Under the pieces are notes generated by a model. That model had not been told where the DNA came from and searched no databases. It saw only the letters and a list, made by a program, of their open reading frames with translations. Shown piece after piece: positions 53,036 to 62,761 of a DNA stretch of 64,000 nt. Source of the stretch: Allorhizobium ampelinum S4 (GTDB lineage Bacteria; Pseudomonadota; Alphaproteobacteria; Rhizobiales; Rhizobiaceae); assembly GCF_000016285.1 (NCBI RefSeq), contig NC_011989.1:3662376-3726375 (forward strand). The letters run 5' to 3'. The first letter of the stretch is position 1, and each line of letters starts with the position of its first letter. The translations under genes and the position numbers were made by a program.

Positions 53036-53549
53036 TTCACGCGTAAATCTATCCCGTCGCGCGGTTCTTGCCGCGTCCGTTGGTCTGCTTGGCGCCCTCG
53101 CGGGTTGTCAGGTCAGGCCGCTCTATGGGGAGGCTCTTGGCACCCGTAAGCTGATGGCCTCCATTGGCTTCTCTCCAGCAACGGACAGGGTGGGGCAGGA
53201 GGTTCGCAACCGATTGATCTTCCTCGCCGCTGGCGGGCAGGGCGAGCCGGCGCATCCTGAATATCTCGTCACCCTGGTCGTTCATACCGACACGACGGAA
53301 GTCCTGATCAACGAAAGTACCGACCGTGCGACAGCCGGTCGCGTGACAGTCAGCGCAGACTATACATTGAAGAAGGCAAGTGACCTTTCGGTTATGCGTA
53401 TTGCCCATCGCCAGTCCGTCGCGCTGGTTGATTTTCCGACCCAGGAGTTTGCCAAGCTTCGCGCTGTAAGAGATGCTGAAAATCGCGCTGCGCGGGAATT
53501 GGCAGAGTTGATCTCTGCAGATTTGGCTAGCCTGCTGGTTCGTAAATAA
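53025..53549 (+). CDS. lptE: LPS-assembly lipoprotein LptE
   Basis: A 174-residue outer-membrane lipoprotein that plugs the LptD barrel for lipopolysaccharide insertion. The N-terminus [20 protein letters not shown] with LLGALAGC gives a twin-Arg-containing signal peptide and a lipobox with lipidated Cys28, followed by the family's QVRPLYG. The start is a TTG at 53025, overlapping the leuS stop by 11 bases; this strongly suggests translational coupling. The body is the expected alternation of strands and helices with a conserved C-terminal helix ([20 protein letters not shown]). Sequence conservation in this family is low, so the call rests on signal peptide, length and position. Confidence 0.85.
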   Translation: MSSDSRVNLSRRAVLAASVGLLGALAGCQVRPLYGEALGTRKLMASIGFSPATDRVGQEVRNRLIFLAAGGQGEPAHPEYLVTLVVHTDTTEVLINESTDRATAGRVTVSADYTLKKASDLSVMRIAHRQSVALVDFPTQEFAKLRAVRDAENRAARELAELISADLASLLVRK

Positions 53550-53724
53550 TAAACGCGGGTTTTGCCAACATGGAGAGCCCGGTATCCTTCGATAGGATGT
53601 GCATGAAATCGCAATGGCACAGCGCTATGGTTTGCTTGGGATCACATTGAACCAGACAATCATAGACATCCTTCAATCCGCTTGTCTCTTTGGAAAACCG
53701 ATTCTACTTTCACTGACAAACTCC

Positions 53725-53760
53725 AGGGCATCATGCGTTTAATCAAACGCATGATGCCCT
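53725..53760. repeat. Perfect 16-bp palindrome between lptE and holA
   Basis: AGGGCATCATGCGTTT (53725-53740) and its exact complement (53745-53760) around AATC. It is followed by an A/T-rich tract that includes TTTAAATTTGCTGCA. It splits lptE from holA, which are usually joined in this gene order. It could be a transcription end, an RNA stability element or a small dispersed repeat. Confidence 0.7.
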
Positions 53761-53822
53761 ATCACTTTAAATTTGCTGCACTGCCTGTCTGATACACGGT
53801 CAAGCGGAGAGACTTGAAGCCC

Positions 53823-54866
53823 ATGGTTGAAGTCAAGTCACACGAATTCGATGGCTTTCTGCAAAAATCAGTCCGCCACTACAAGATGTTTCTGGTCTAT
53901 GGCCCGGATGTTGGCCTTGTGGCGGAGCGCGCGGCAGCCCTTGCCAAATCGACTGGCGTTGCGCTTGACGATCCCTTCTCGGTCATTCGGCTGGATAGCG
54001 GCGACCTGCAGAGCGATCCGGGAAAACTATTGGATGAAATGAACGCCCTCGGCCTATTCGGCGGTGATAGGCTTGTCTGGATCCGTGGTATCGCCAATGA
54101 AAAGAGTGTGGTCGATGGGCTGCAAATTCTTGCGAAGGATCCGCCAGACTCCAGTTGTCTCATCTTGGAGGCTGGGGATCTCAAAAAGGGATCAGCGACC
54201 CGGAAAATAGCCGAGCCAGCCCGCAATATCGCAGTTATTCCCTGCTATCAGGACGATGCACGCGCCATCAATGCCTTGATTGACGCGGAATTCAGCGCCG
54301 CAGTAAAGAGACTGACGCCTGCGGCTCGTTCACTGCTCAGTGAAAGTCTAGGCGGTGACCGCCGCGCATCTCGCAATGAGATATCCAAGCTGCTGCTCTA
54401 TTGTCTGCATGACGATCTCGTCGATGAAACCCATGTCGAGCAGATTATTGGCGATGCCAGCGCCGTTTCGACGGACGAAGCGGTAGATGCCGTGCTTGCT
54501 GGCAATTCCGACGCCCTCTTGCATGCCGTCCAGAAAATTGCCACCTCCAAAACACCGATGTTCCTCGTTCTTCAGGGGTGCCTTCGACAGTTTCAATTGC
54601 TGGACATTATGCGAAGTGAGATGGATGAAAAACGCCAACAGGCTGGCCAAGTCATGCAAACGCTTGGCCGTCAGGTACATTTCAAGCGAAAGCCACTGTT
54701 TGAAAAATCTTTAAAGAATTGGCCGTCCGACGCCCTTTCAGTCGAGATGCGCCGATTACAGGCAGCTATTCTCGCCAGCAGACGTCAGCCATCTTTAGAA
54801 GACAGCCTGTCGCTTCAAACCCTTCTGGCTATTACCCTGCAATCGGCAAGGAGAAGCCGCCAGTAA
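53823..54866 (+). CDS. holA: DNA polymerase III delta subunit
   Basis: A 347-residue clamp-loader subunit that opens the beta sliding clamp. MVEVKSHEFDGFLQKSVRHY, then FLVYGPDVGLVAERAA is the N-terminal AAA-like start; NALGLFGGDRLVWIRG contains the beta-binding LF-type patch; LILEAGDLKKGSATRK and the middle EISKLLLY segment are typical of HolA. The C-terminal helical collar follows (ALLHAVQKIA, FLVLQGCLRQFQLLDI). Start ATG 53823 is preferred over TTG 53814 because family members begin MxEIKSHEF. It converges on parB. Confidence 0.94.
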   Translation: MVEVKSHEFDGFLQKSVRHYKMFLVYGPDVGLVAERAAALAKSTGVALDDPFSVIRLDSGDLQSDPGKLLDEMNALGLFGGDRLVWIRGIANEKSVVDGLQILAKDPPDSSCLILEAGDLKKGSATRKIAEPARNIAVIPCYQDDARAINALIDAEFSAAVKRLTPAARSLLSESLGGDRRASRNEISKLLLYCLHDDLVDETHVEQIIGDASAVSTDEAVDAVLAGNSDALLHAVQKIATSKTPMFLVLQGCLRQFQLLDIMRSEMDEKRQQAGQVMQTLGRQVHFKRKPLFEKSLKNWPSDALSVEMRRLQAAILASRRQPSLEDSLSLQTLLAITLQSARRSRQ

Positions 54867-54876
54867 CTTTTCCTGC

Positions 54877-54904
54877 TTGCCATTTCACGCTCGGGAAATG
54901 GCAA
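54877..54904. terminator. Convergent hairpin between holA and parB
   Basis: TTGCCATTT (54877-54885) pairs with AAATGGCAA (54896-54904) around a 10-base loop. There is no strong T tract on either side, so the call is tentative. Confidence 0.45.
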
Positions 54905-54964
54905 AGAATATTGTCTTCTGCTTTATTTGGAAGATAAACGGCAACTCAAAAGTCCAGTCAGAGG

Positions 54965-55843
54965 CTAGCGCGCCTCAAGCAACCGGCAAATTTCTTCAAG
55001 CTGCTCCAGGGTTTTGTAATTGATTCGAAGCTGGCCACCGCCACCTTTGTGATTGATCGATACATCCAACCCCAAACGATCCGACAGGCTTCTCTCCAAT
55101 GCGACTGTATCAGAATCCTTTGCAGGCGCCACGTGCGGCTTTGGCTGGCCTTGGCCCTTGATGTCGTTTTGCGCCAGACGCTCAGCATCTCGGACCGACA
55201 TGCCCTTGGACACGATCTGACGGGCCAAGCTATTTGGGTCCGATGTCGAGACCAAAGCACGCGCATGACCGGCAGACAGAGAACCGTCTGCAAGCATATC
55301 GCGCACTGGATCAGGAAGCTTCAAAAGCCGCAGGCTGTTGGCCACATGGCTGCGGCTCTTGCCGATAATCTCCCCGAGATCATTCTGGGTATATCCATGT
55401 TCTGCAATCAGTTGTTCATATCCCATCGCCTCTTCGAGCGGATTGAGATCGGCACGTTGAACGTTTTCGACAATTGCCAATTCCAGAGCGGTGCGATCAT
55501 CCACATCCCGAACAATGACGGGTATTTCCACCAATCCGGCGAGCTGGGCTGCCCGCCACCGACGTTCGCCAGCAATGATCTCGTAACGGCCCGTTGCAAT
55601 CGTTCGCACCACGACTGGCTGCACAATGCCGTGCTGGCGAATGGAGCCGGCAAGTTCCTGAAGAACCGTTTCGTCAAAGTAACGACGAGGATTGCGTGGA
55701 TTACGGGACACAAATTCAATCGGCACCATCCGGTCGGCGGAGACCACAGCTCTGCTTTCATCGACAGGAACAGGTTGATCCATTTCGCCAATCAAAGCGG
55801 CTAAACCACGACCAAGACGCCGTTTCGAAATATCGTCATTCAT
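54965..55843 (-). CDS. parB: Chromosome-partitioning protein ParB
   Basis: A 292-residue CTPase and DNA-binding protein that loads at parS sites, spreads on DNA and recruits SMC and ParA for origin segregation. MNDDISKRRLGRGLAALIGE is the ParA-contact N-terminus; GERRWRA (about residues 92-98) is the CTP-binding box; YTQNDLGEIIGKSRSHVANSLRLLKLP is the parS-reading helix-turn-helix; the C-terminal dimer domain ends LEQLEEICRLLEAR. Start ATG 55843 with AGAGG about 6 bases upstream; GTG 55846 is alternative. Two candidate parS sites lie 1.5-3.5 kb upstream (57343, 59288). Confidence 0.97.
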   Translation of the reverse strand: MNDDISKRRLGRGLAALIGEMDQPVPVDESRAVVSADRMVPIEFVSRNPRNPRRYFDETVLQELAGSIRQHGIVQPVVVRTIATGRYEIIAGERRWRAAQLAGLVEIPVIVRDVDDRTALELAIVENVQRADLNPLEEAMGYEQLIAEHGYTQNDLGEIIGKSRSHVANSLRLLKLPDPVRDMLADGSLSAGHARALVSTSDPNSLARQIVSKGMSVRDAERLAQNDIKGQGQPKPHVAPAKDSDTVALERSLSDRLGLDVSINHKGGGGQLRINYKTLEQLEEICRLLEAR

Positions 55844-55947
55844 CACGAACCTCTTCGTTCACTCTTCACGCTGGAATAGGCTTCCACTCGCCGCGTCTAC
55901 ACCATTCAAATCGCCAAAACCACATCCATAGGCGCGGGATAGACGAT

Positions 55948-56742
55948 CTAAGCCGCGCGACGTTGCCGCTCCCTTTGGATAACTTCTGACGCCAGTTGCA
56001 GATAAGCCTGGCTGCCTGCGCATTTCAGGTCATAAAGAATAGCCGGCTTGCCATAAGACGGTGCTTCCGAGACCCTGACATTGCGTGGAATGAGCGTGTG
56101 ATAGACCTTTTCACCCAGATGGCTACGGACGTCTGTCACCACCTGCTGAGCGAGATTATTCCGGGAGTCGAACATCGTCAGAACAATGCCTTGGATATCC
56201 AAGGTGGGATTAACGTTGCGCCTGACCTGACCAATCGTTTCAAGCAATTGGCTAAGACCTTCCAATGCGAAAAACTCACATTGCAGCGGCACCAGAATAG
56301 AATGCGCCGCAGCCATGGCGTTCATTGTCAGCAAATTAAAAGAGGGAGGGCAATCGACCAGAACATAGGAATAGGCCAATCCATCTTGAGACTGTAAGGC
56401 AGCTTTCAAGCGAAATACGCGATCCGCTTTCTGGGCGATTTCCATCTCAAGGCCTAGCAAATCGAGGGTGGAGGGTACAATCGACAGATTAGGCACCGCA
56501 GTATCGATAACCGTTTCGGAAACGCTATGGCTTCCAATCAATAAATCATAGGAGGACAATTTGCGGTCACGGCGGTCAATTCCCAAACCCGTGCTTGCAT
56601 TGCCTTGAGGATCGAGATCGACAATCAATACTCTTTCGCCAATCGCAGCCAATGCGGTTGCAAGATTAATGGCGGTCGTCGTCTTGCCGACACCGCCTTT
56701 TTGATTGGCAATCGTTATGATCCGGTTCTTCTCGTAGGGCAT
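55948..56742 (-). CDS. parA: Chromosome-partitioning ATPase ParA
   Basis: A 264-residue Walker-type ATPase that forms a nucleoid-bound gradient pulling ParB-parS complexes. The deviant Walker A motif KGGVGKTT spans 15-22, with the signature Lys15; VDLDPQGNASTGLGID and VLVDCPPSFNLLTMNAM give Walker A' and B. Length fits small chromosomal ParA (no N-terminal DNA-binding domain). It lies upstream of parB with a 104-base gap and downstream of rsmG in the usual order. Confidence 0.97.
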   Translation of the reverse strand: MPYEKNRIITIANQKGGVGKTTTAINLATALAAIGERVLIVDLDPQGNASTGLGIDRRDRKLSSYDLLIGSHSVSETVIDTAVPNLSIVPSTLDLLGLEMEIAQKADRVFRLKAALQSQDGLAYSYVLVDCPPSFNLLTMNAMAAAHSILVPLQCEFFALEGLSQLLETIGQVRRNVNPTLDIQGIVLTMFDSRNNLAQQVVTDVRSHLGEKVYHTLIPRNVRVSEAPSYGKPAILYDLKCAGSQAYLQLASEVIQRERQRRAA

Positions 56743-56760
56743 GAGGTCACCTGACTGATC

Positions 56761-57411
56761 TTACTTTGATCGTGCAAGCCCGCTCACTTCCAGGATGACA
56801 GAGTCGGCTTCAAGCACGCTAGGATGTATTATCAGATCAAACGTCCATCGGTCACGCGCATTGTTAACTTCAGACTGGTAATCCCGACCTTTATGCAGGA
56901 GAAAATTAAGATTTTTGTTTTTTTCGGCCCAAGGAGAGGCATAAGAGAAAAGCAGATCGAGATCCGCAAGCGCTCGTGCCGAAATTGTATCGCAATCCGA
57001 CAGACTTTTATGTGCCTCTTCGATTCGCACGGGATGAACCCTGCCTCGGGCGCCGGTTTCCATCAGAGCCGTGCGGAGGAAAGCTGCTTTTTTGTTATTG
57101 CTCTCGACCAAATCAACCCAGCCGTCGCTCTTTTCCGACAATAAAATCGCAGTAATGACGCCCGGAAATCCGCCACCACTTCCCAAGTCGATCCAGTGCT
57201 GTGGGTTCGGACGAAGCTTAAACAGCTGCGCGCTATCAATGACATGTCGATGCCAGATCTGATCTTTCGTTGAATTGGCAACAAGGTTGATGACCTTGGA
57301 CCACTTGCCAAACAGATCGACGAAATGATCCAGTTTTTCGTATGTTTCACGTGAAACACGTAGACCGGTAAGCCGCTGAAAGAGACTCGCGGACATTGCA
57401 TCAACCGACAT
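56761..57411 (-). CDS. rsmG: 16S rRNA (guanine-N7) methyltransferase
   Basis: A 216-residue S-adenosylmethionine-dependent enzyme that methylates G527 of 16S rRNA (E. coli numbering). [19 protein letters not shown] is the SAM-binding loop; [16 protein letters not shown] is the second ribose-contacting strand; [19 protein letters not shown] is the catalytic-region motif. Residues [10 protein letters not shown] near the N-terminus are encoded by a perfect parS site (57343-57358). The start ATG 57411 overlaps the mnmG stop by 11 bases, so it is translated with mnmG; a second in-frame ATG at 57396 is possible. Confidence 0.95.
   Translation of the reverse strand: MSVDAMSASLFQRLTGLRVSRETYEKLDHFVDLFGKWSKVINLVANSTKDQIWHRHVIDSAQLFKLRPNPQHWIDLGSGGGFPGVITAILLSEKSDGWVDLVESNNKKAAFLRTALMETGARGRVHPVRIEEAHKSLSDCDTISARALADLDLLFSYASPWAEKNKNLNFLLHKGRDYQSEVNNARDRWTFDLIIHPSVLEADSVILEVSGLARSK
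57343..57358. promoter_or_regulatory. parS: parS site 1 (perfect), inside rsmG
   Basis: TGTTTCACGTGAAACA, a perfect 16-base palindrome and exact match to the widely conserved chromosomal parS consensus. It lies within the coding sequence of rsmG (Val-Ser-Arg-Glu-Thr), about 1.5 kb from the parB start and about 6.5 kb from the putative origin edge at the window end. Confidence 0.95.
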
Positions 57412-59275
57412 GTCGCAACATACCCTTGTTTAAGAAAGCGATAAGCAGAGAAATGGCCGCGGGGGTCATGCCCTCGACCTTCGCCGCCTGAGAGAGATTC
57501 TCAGGACGGGTCTTTTCCAGTTTCTGCTTTAGCTCGTTGGATAGGCCCGATAGGGAAGCATAATCGAAATCCTTTGGAATCAGTCTATCTTCATCTCGTT
57601 TGGTTGCGGCAATATCGGCATTTTGTCGATCCATATAAACAGCATAGGTCGCGTGAATTTCAACAGCCTCCGCGACCTTACTATCCAAAGCATCAAGTTC
57701 AGGCCAGAGCCGGGAGAGATCGGCAATCGAAATATCGGGATAGGCCAACAGCTCAAGAGCAGTGCGCCGGCGCCCGTCCTGATTAACAGGGATGCCAACG
57801 GCAGCGGCTTCATTGGGTGTTAGTTTCCTCGTCTCAAGCATATTGATGGTGTCATCAATCTGATGCCTGTAGTCTTTAAACCGTTTTTCTTGGTCTGAAG
57901 CGATACATCCGAGCGCGATACCAATAGGCGTCAAACGCATATCGGCATTATCTGCCCGAAGCGACAAACGAAACTCCGCACGTGAGGTGAACATCCTATA
58001 GGGTTCAGTCACGCCATGGCTGATCAAATCATCAATCATCACGCCAATATACGATTGAGCCCGGCTGAAATGAACCACGTCCTGGCCGCCTGCCGTGCGT
58101 GCGGCATTCAATCCTGCCACCAGGCCTTGTGCCGCAGCTTCTTCGTAACCAGTGGTTCCATTGATCTGCCCAGCGAGATAAAGACCACTCAGGCGTTTCA
58201 ACTCGAGGCTTGCCGACAATTCCCGCGGGTCTATGTGGTCATATTCGATTGCATAAGCGCTCTGGAGAATAGTCACATTTTCCAAGCCAGGCAGTGTTCT
58301 CATGAACTCTTTCTGCACGGACTCCGGCAAAGACGTCGATATTCCATTCGGATAAACCGTATGGTCATCCAGACCCTCAGGCTCAAGAAAAACCTGATGG
58401 CCATCCCTATCTCCAAACCGGCTGATCTTATCCTCAATCGAAGGACAGTAGCGTGGGCCGACACCTTCGATCTGCCCAGAATACATGGCAGAGAGATGAA
58501 TATTATCTCGAATGATTGTGTGGGTTGCGGCAGTGGTTCGAGTGATTCCACATTCGATCTGACGATTGGTAATCCGATCGGTCATGAACGAGAACGGGAC
58601 TGGTTGCTCATCAGCCGCCTGCATTTCGAGCTGTGCCCAGTCAATAGTTCGACCATCCAACCTGGCCGGAGTTCCGGTTTTCAACCGACCCAGCCTTAGG
58701 CCCAACCGCCCCAATGTCGCGCTCAAACCGAGCGAAGGGGCTTCGCCAACACGTCCGGCCGGAATTTTTGTCTGTCCAATATGGATGAGACCGCGCAAAA
58801 AAGTACCGGAGGTCAATATCACTGACGCGCTGGGCAGGCTTTGCCCGTCTGCCAAAATAACCCCTTTAACCGTGCCATTTTCGACGTTAAGATCGAACAC
58901 ATCCCCTTCGATGATCTCGAGCTGCGGATGATTGAAGAGAACATTTTGTACGGCTTGGCGGTAAAGTTTTCGGTCGGCTTGAGTTCTCGGCCCTCGTACC
59001 GCCGGTCCTTTCTTACGGTTAAGCAACCGGAACTGAATTCCAGCGGCATCGGCACATCTGCCCATGAGTCCGCCGAGCGCATCAATTTCCCGGACAAGGT
59101 GCCCTTTGCCCAAACCGCCAATGGCCGGATTGCAAGACATAACACCGATCGTATCGCGTCGATGCGTCACTAGGCATGTTCGCGCACCAAGGCGCGCACT
59201 CGCATAGGCAGCTTCACTGCCCGCATGCCCACCGCCAATCACAATCACATCAAATCGCCGCGGCATCATTTTCAT
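57401..59275 (-). CDS. mnmG: tRNA uridine-5-carboxymethylaminomethyl modification enzyme MnmG (GidA)
   Basis: A 624-residue FAD protein that, with MnmE, installs the cmnm5 group on U34 of certain tRNAs. [23 protein letters not shown] is the FAD dinucleotide loop; [23 protein letters not shown] and [16 protein letters not shown] are GidA signatures; [41 protein letters not shown] follow; the C-terminus has the helical MnmE-binding domain. The ATG at 59275 is preferred over the frame open to 59386, which would run through mnmE; ATG 59269 and 59266 are alternatives. parS site 2 lies just upstream of the start. Confidence 0.96.
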   Translation of the reverse strand: MKMMPRRFDVIVIGGGHAGSEAAYASARLGARTCLVTHRRDTIGVMSCNPAIGGLGKGHLVREIDALGGLMGRCADAAGIQFRLLNRKKGPAVRGPRTQADRKLYRQAVQNVLFNHPQLEIIEGDVFDLNVENGTVKGVILADGQSLPSASVILTSGTFLRGLIHIGQTKIPAGRVGEAPSLGLSATLGRLGLRLGRLKTGTPARLDGRTIDWAQLEMQAADEQPVPFSFMTDRITNRQIECGITRTTAATHTIIRDNIHLSAMYSGQIEGVGPRYCPSIEDKISRFGDRDGHQVFLEPEGLDDHTVYPNGISTSLPESVQKEFMRTLPGLENVTILQSAYAIEYDHIDPRELSASLELKRLSGLYLAGQINGTTGYEEAAAQGLVAGLNAARTAGGQDVVHFSRAQSYIGVMIDDLISHGVTEPYRMFTSRAEFRLSLRADNADMRLTPIGIALGCIASDQEKRFKDYRHQIDDTINMLETRKLTPNEAAAVGIPVNQDGRRRTALELLAYPDISIADLSRLWPELDALDSKVAEAVEIHATYAVYMDRQNADIAATKRDEDRLIPKDFDYASLSGLSNELKQKLEKTRPENLSQAAKVEGMTPAAISLLIAFLNKGMLRHVG

Positions 59276-59287
59276 CTCGACCACCAG

Positions 59288-59303
59288 TGTTTCACGTGAA
59301 TCA
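59288..59303. promoter_or_regulatory. parS: parS site 2 (one mismatch), mnmE/mnmG junction
   Basis: TGTTTCACGTGAATCA differs from the parS consensus at one base (T for A at position 14). It overlaps the last codons and the stop of mnmE and lies 12 bases upstream of the mnmG start. Closely placed second sites of this kind are common near alphaproteobacterial parAB. Confidence 0.82.
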
Positions 59304-60611
59304 TTTTCCGACACAAAATTCCGAAAAGATTTTGCCCAAAAGCGTTTCGGTATCGATACGCCCAACCAGGCGACCCAGCGAGTCACTGGCCAAACGCAGG
59401 AAATCCGCCCTGATTTCCAAGCTCAGTCGCCCATCCAAAGCCTGATCAATGAAAGAAACTGCATTTCGCAGGCATTCAATATGTCGCAAGCGACTTGGGA
59501 TGACTGATTCATTCTGACTAAACCGTTTCCGAATCGAATCAAGAATTACGCTTCGGACCCTATCCACATCATCTGCAACGTAAGTCGAAATGACGAGATC
59601 TCGTCCAATCTCATCACTTGCCGACACAAGATCAAGTTTTGTGCCTATGGTGATAAACGGAACCGAAACAATATTAATTGTGTGGCCTGGAGATGAAACG
59701 TCATCAAGCAACAGAACGAGATCAGCTTCTTCAACCTTGCGCAATGCTCGCCGTATGCCTTCCTGTTCGATGACCTCTTCGGTCTCTCGAATACCGGCGG
59801 TGTCATACAGGCGAACAACATATCCTTCAAGGTCTATATCACATTGCAGAATGTCCCGTGTCGTCCCGGCATAATGAGTAACGATCGCTACATCCCGACC
59901 GGCAAGCGCATTGATGAGGCTCGACTTGCCAGCGTTAGGAGGCCCAGCAATCACAACATTGAAACCGTCACGAATGATCTCACCTCGCCGGTCATCGACA
60001 ATAGCCGCTGAAATCTGCGTGCGGAGGTCTGTAACGGTATCCCAAACCTGGTCTGACACCGAGCCGGGAATATCGCCTTCATCAGCAAAATCCAACTCAG
60101 CCTCAATCATCGCGCGGCCATAGATCAATTTCTCACGCCAGCTCTCATAGATACCGGTCGCGTGACCGCTGGCTTGGGCTAGAGCTTGACGCCGCTGCAT
60201 TTCTGTTTCCGCTGCCAGCAGATCGGCTAGGCCTTCAATTTCAACCAAATCCAGCTTGCCGTTTTCAAAAGCCCGTCTCGAAAACTCTCCAGGTTCTGCA
60301 AGCCGGCAACCGGAGAACGAGGCCAGTGTCGAAAGCAAAACACTTACCACGGCACGACTTCCATGCACGTGCAGTTCCCCGCAATCCTCACCAGTGAACG
60401 AGGAGGGGCCGGAAAAGAAAAGCACCAGTCCGCGGTCAATCACCAGTCCATCACGGTGCCGAATCGATCGTAACGTGGCCTGGCGTGGCGCAGGAACCAT
60501 CCCACAGAGTTCTGTTAGAACGGCTTGGACATCAGGACCCGATAACCGAATGACGGCTACACCACTCGGAAGCGATCCGGTGGAGAGGGCAAAAATAGTA
60601 TCGCCTGCCAT
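59301..60611 (-). CDS. mnmE: tRNA modification GTPase MnmE (TrmE)
   Basis: A 436-residue GTPase partner of MnmG in U34 modification. The N-terminal folate-binding domain starts [26 protein letters not shown]; helical domain with [25 protein letters not shown]. The inserted G domain has G1 [10 protein letters not shown]3 DTAG and a G4 of GTKLD in place of NKxD, a change also seen in other rhizobial MnmE proteins. It ends in the invariant FCVGK, whose Cys is essential in the family. The last bases overlap parS site 2; the mnmG start lies 25 bases further on. Confidence 0.95.
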   Translation of the reverse strand: MAGDTIFALSTGSLPSGVAVIRLSGPDVQAVLTELCGMVPAPRQATLRSIRHRDGLVIDRGLVLFFSGPSSFTGEDCGELHVHGSRAVVSVLLSTLASFSGCRLAEPGEFSRRAFENGKLDLVEIEGLADLLAAETEMQRRQALAQASGHATGIYESWREKLIYGRAMIEAELDFADEGDIPGSVSDQVWDTVTDLRTQISAAIVDDRRGEIIRDGFNVVIAGPPNAGKSSLINALAGRDVAIVTHYAGTTRDILQCDIDLEGYVVRLYDTAGIRETEEVIEQEGIRRALRKVEEADLVLLLDDVSSPGHTINIVSVPFITIGTKLDLVSASDEIGRDLVISTYVADDVDRVRSVILDSIRKRFSQNESVIPSRLRHIECLRNAVSFIDQALDGRLSLEIRADFLRLASDSLGRLVGRIDTETLLGKIFSEFCVGK

Positions 60612-60698
60612 TGCTTGAACTCACTCCTTGAACGCGCAACCTGCCTGGTGCTTGGACACGCCAAAACCTTCATAATCAACAGTGTGCCTCAAATGCAA

Positions 60699-60724
60699 AA
60701 CCCCCGACCTTGCGGTCGGAGGTT
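60699..60724 (-). terminator. Terminator of rho
   Basis: CCGACC-TTGC-GGTCGG extended by AACC/GGTT with one mismatch. Read on the minus strand it ends GGGGGTTTTGCATTTG, a usable T tract. It lies about 36 bases past the rho stop. Confidence 0.72.
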
Positions 60725-60759
60725 GAAACTATGAATCCGGCTTAAGAAAGCGAGAGCGA

Positions 60760-62025
60760 TCAGGTATTCATCGATTCGAAGAAATCGCCATTGGTCTTCG
60801 TCTGTTTCAATTTGTCGATCAGGAATTCGATAGCGTCGGTTGTTCCCATTGGAGCAAGAATCCGGCGAAGAACAAAGATCTTCTGCAGATCCTGACGCGG
60901 CACCAGCAGGTCTTCTTTGCGCGTTCCGGATTTCAGAATATCCATGGACGGGAAGATACGCTTGTCGGCAACCTTGCGGTCAAGCACAATTTCGGAATTG
61001 CCGGTACCTTTGAACTCTTCAAAGATCACTTCGTCCATACGGCTGCCGGTATCGATCAATGCCGTTGCAATAATCGTCAGCGAACCACCTTCTTCGATAT
61101 TACGCGCTGCGCCAAAGAAGCGCTTGGGGCGTTGCAGCGCATTGGCATCCACACCACCCGTCAGGACCTTGCCAGAAGACGGAACGACAGTGTTATAGGC
61201 GCGGCCAAGGCGGGTAATGGAATCGAGCAGGATGACAACGTCACGACCGTGCTCAACCAACCGTTTGGCCTTCTCAATGACCATTTCCGCGACCTGAACG
61301 TGGCGCACGGCCGGTTCGTCAAAGGTCGATGAAACGACTTCGCCCCGCACGGAGCGCTGCATATCCGTCACTTCTTCAGGACGTTCATCGATCAGAAGAA
61401 CGATCAGATAGCATTCCGGATGGTTAGCGGTAATGGAATGAGCGATATTCTGGAGCAGGACGGTTTTACCAGTCCGCGGCGGCGCGACGATCAAACCGCG
61501 CTGGCCTTTGCCAAGCGGCGCAACCAGATCGATGACCCGGGACGAAAGGTCCTTGGAAGTTGGAATCTCCAGTTCCATCTTGAACCGCTCATTCGGGTAG
61601 AGCGGCGTCAGGTTATCGAAGTGGACCTTATGGCGGATCTTTTCCGGATCCTCGAAATTGATCGTATTGACTTTCAGCAGCGCGAAATAGCGCTCGCCTT
61701 CCTTGGGTCCGCGGATCGGTCCTTCGACGGTATCGCCGGTCTTCAGCGAAAACCGACGGATCTGCGACGGCGAAATGTAGATGTCGTCCGGACCCGGCAA
61801 ATAGTTGGCATTGGCCGAACGCATGAACCCGAAACCATCCTGCAGGACTTCGACAACGCCTTCACCAATGATTTCGACATCCTGGCTGGCCAGCATTTTC
61901 AAAATGGCAAACATCAATTCCTGTTTGCGCATCGTGCTGGCATTTTCGACCTCAAGCGATTCCGCAAAGGCCAGCAGATCGGTTGGCGATTTGCTCTTGA
62001 GTTCTTGTAGCTTCATTTCAGCCAT
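60760..62025 (-). CDS. rho: Transcription termination factor Rho
   Basis: A 421-residue hexameric RNA-dependent ATPase that ends transcription. [20 protein letters not shown] is the N-terminal helix domain; [39 protein letters not shown] is the cold-shock-like RNA-binding domain; Walker A is [21 protein letters not shown] is Walker B region; Q- and R-loop segments [28 protein letters not shown] follow. It is full length and has no insertion. Start ATG 62025 gives the family's N-terminus; ATG 62037 would add four residues. No strong ribosome site at either. Followed by a terminator, so mnmE may be separately expressed. Confidence 0.97.
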   Translation of the reverse strand: MAEMKLQELKSKSPTDLLAFAESLEVENASTMRKQELMFAILKMLASQDVEIIGEGVVEVLQDGFGFMRSANANYLPGPDDIYISPSQIRRFSLKTGDTVEGPIRGPKEGERYFALLKVNTINFEDPEKIRHKVHFDNLTPLYPNERFKMELEIPTSKDLSSRVIDLVAPLGKGQRGLIVAPPRTGKTVLLQNIAHSITANHPECYLIVLLIDERPEEVTDMQRSVRGEVVSSTFDEPAVRHVQVAEMVIEKAKRLVEHGRDVVILLDSITRLGRAYNTVVPSSGKVLTGGVDANALQRPKRFFGAARNIEEGGSLTIIATALIDTGSRMDEVIFEEFKGTGNSEIVLDRKVADKRIFPSMDILKSGTRKEDLLVPRQDLQKIFVLRRILAPMGTTDAIEFLIDKLKQTKTNGDFFESMNT

Positions 62026-62220
62026 GAAGGGGACCATAATTTAAAACTGTTGGGGAAGGCGTGCGGGGGATAAATTCGGTTCTGCCAGCGAAACCGGCGA
62101 ATACGAGAAATGCATGCCATGAAGAGGGGTAGCGGGAAAATAGCGATTCATAGGGCGCGCCGCAAGAGGCGGCAGAAATTTCATTCACATTTCGGTCAAC
62201 TTGTCAGTGAGAACCTTGCT

Positions 62221-62760
62221 TTAGAAGGGTTTTACAATGACCAGAATGACAATCACAATCATCAGGACTGTCGGGATTTCATTGAAAGCCCGCCAAAATC
62301 GCGGGGTTTTCAGATAATTGCCTTTGGCAAAGGATTTCGTGGCCATGCCGAGATATTCGTTAGCGAGGGTGAGACAAACAACCGCAGCTAGTTTTGCGTG
62401 CAGCCATCCGCCTTGGAATCCAAAAACCGACCAGGCGAGATAAAGACCCAGAATCCAGGACAGGGCCATGGCAGGACGCATGATCACATTCATCAGGCGA
62501 CGCTCCATAACCGCAAATGTCTCGGCTTGGAGCGATCCCTTCGGGGCATCGAAATGGTAGATCAGCAGCCGCGGCATATAGAGCAGACCCGCCATCCAGG
62601 AGATGATCGCGATGACATGCAAGGCCTTTATCCAGAGATAGGATTGATCGGGACCAGCCCAAAACAAGGCAATCACGATCAGGCAAAAAATGGCAAGGGC
62701 CACCAGGGCCCGCAGGCGTGCGGTCTTCCCAGCTGTTTCTCCGCTTTGCCTGCCACTCAT
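62221..62760 (-). CDS. hemJ: Protoporphyrinogen IX oxidase HemJ
   Basis: A 179-residue membrane enzyme that oxidises protoporphyrinogen IX to protoporphyrin IX in haem synthesis, replacing HemG/HemY in many alphaproteobacteria. Four hydrophobic segments; YLWIKALHVIAIISWMAGLLYMPRLLIYHF carries the conserved His and Arg; MRPAMALSWILGLYLAW, WLHAKLAAV and FRAFNEIPT-type end (FWRAFNEIPTVLMIVIVILV) match the family. Start ATG 62760 with AGGTG upstream; the open frame to 62835 lies within hemE. It begins 1 base after the hemE stop, so the two are translated together, linking two haem-pathway steps. Confidence 0.93.
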   Translation of the reverse strand: MSGRQSGETAGKTARLRALVALAIFCLIVIALFWAGPDQSYLWIKALHVIAIISWMAGLLYMPRLLIYHFDAPKGSLQAETFAVMERRLMNVIMRPAMALSWILGLYLAWSVFGFQGGWLHAKLAAVVCLTLANEYLGMATKSFAKGNYLKTPRFWRAFNEIPTVLMIVIVILVIVKPF

Positions 62761-62761
62761 C

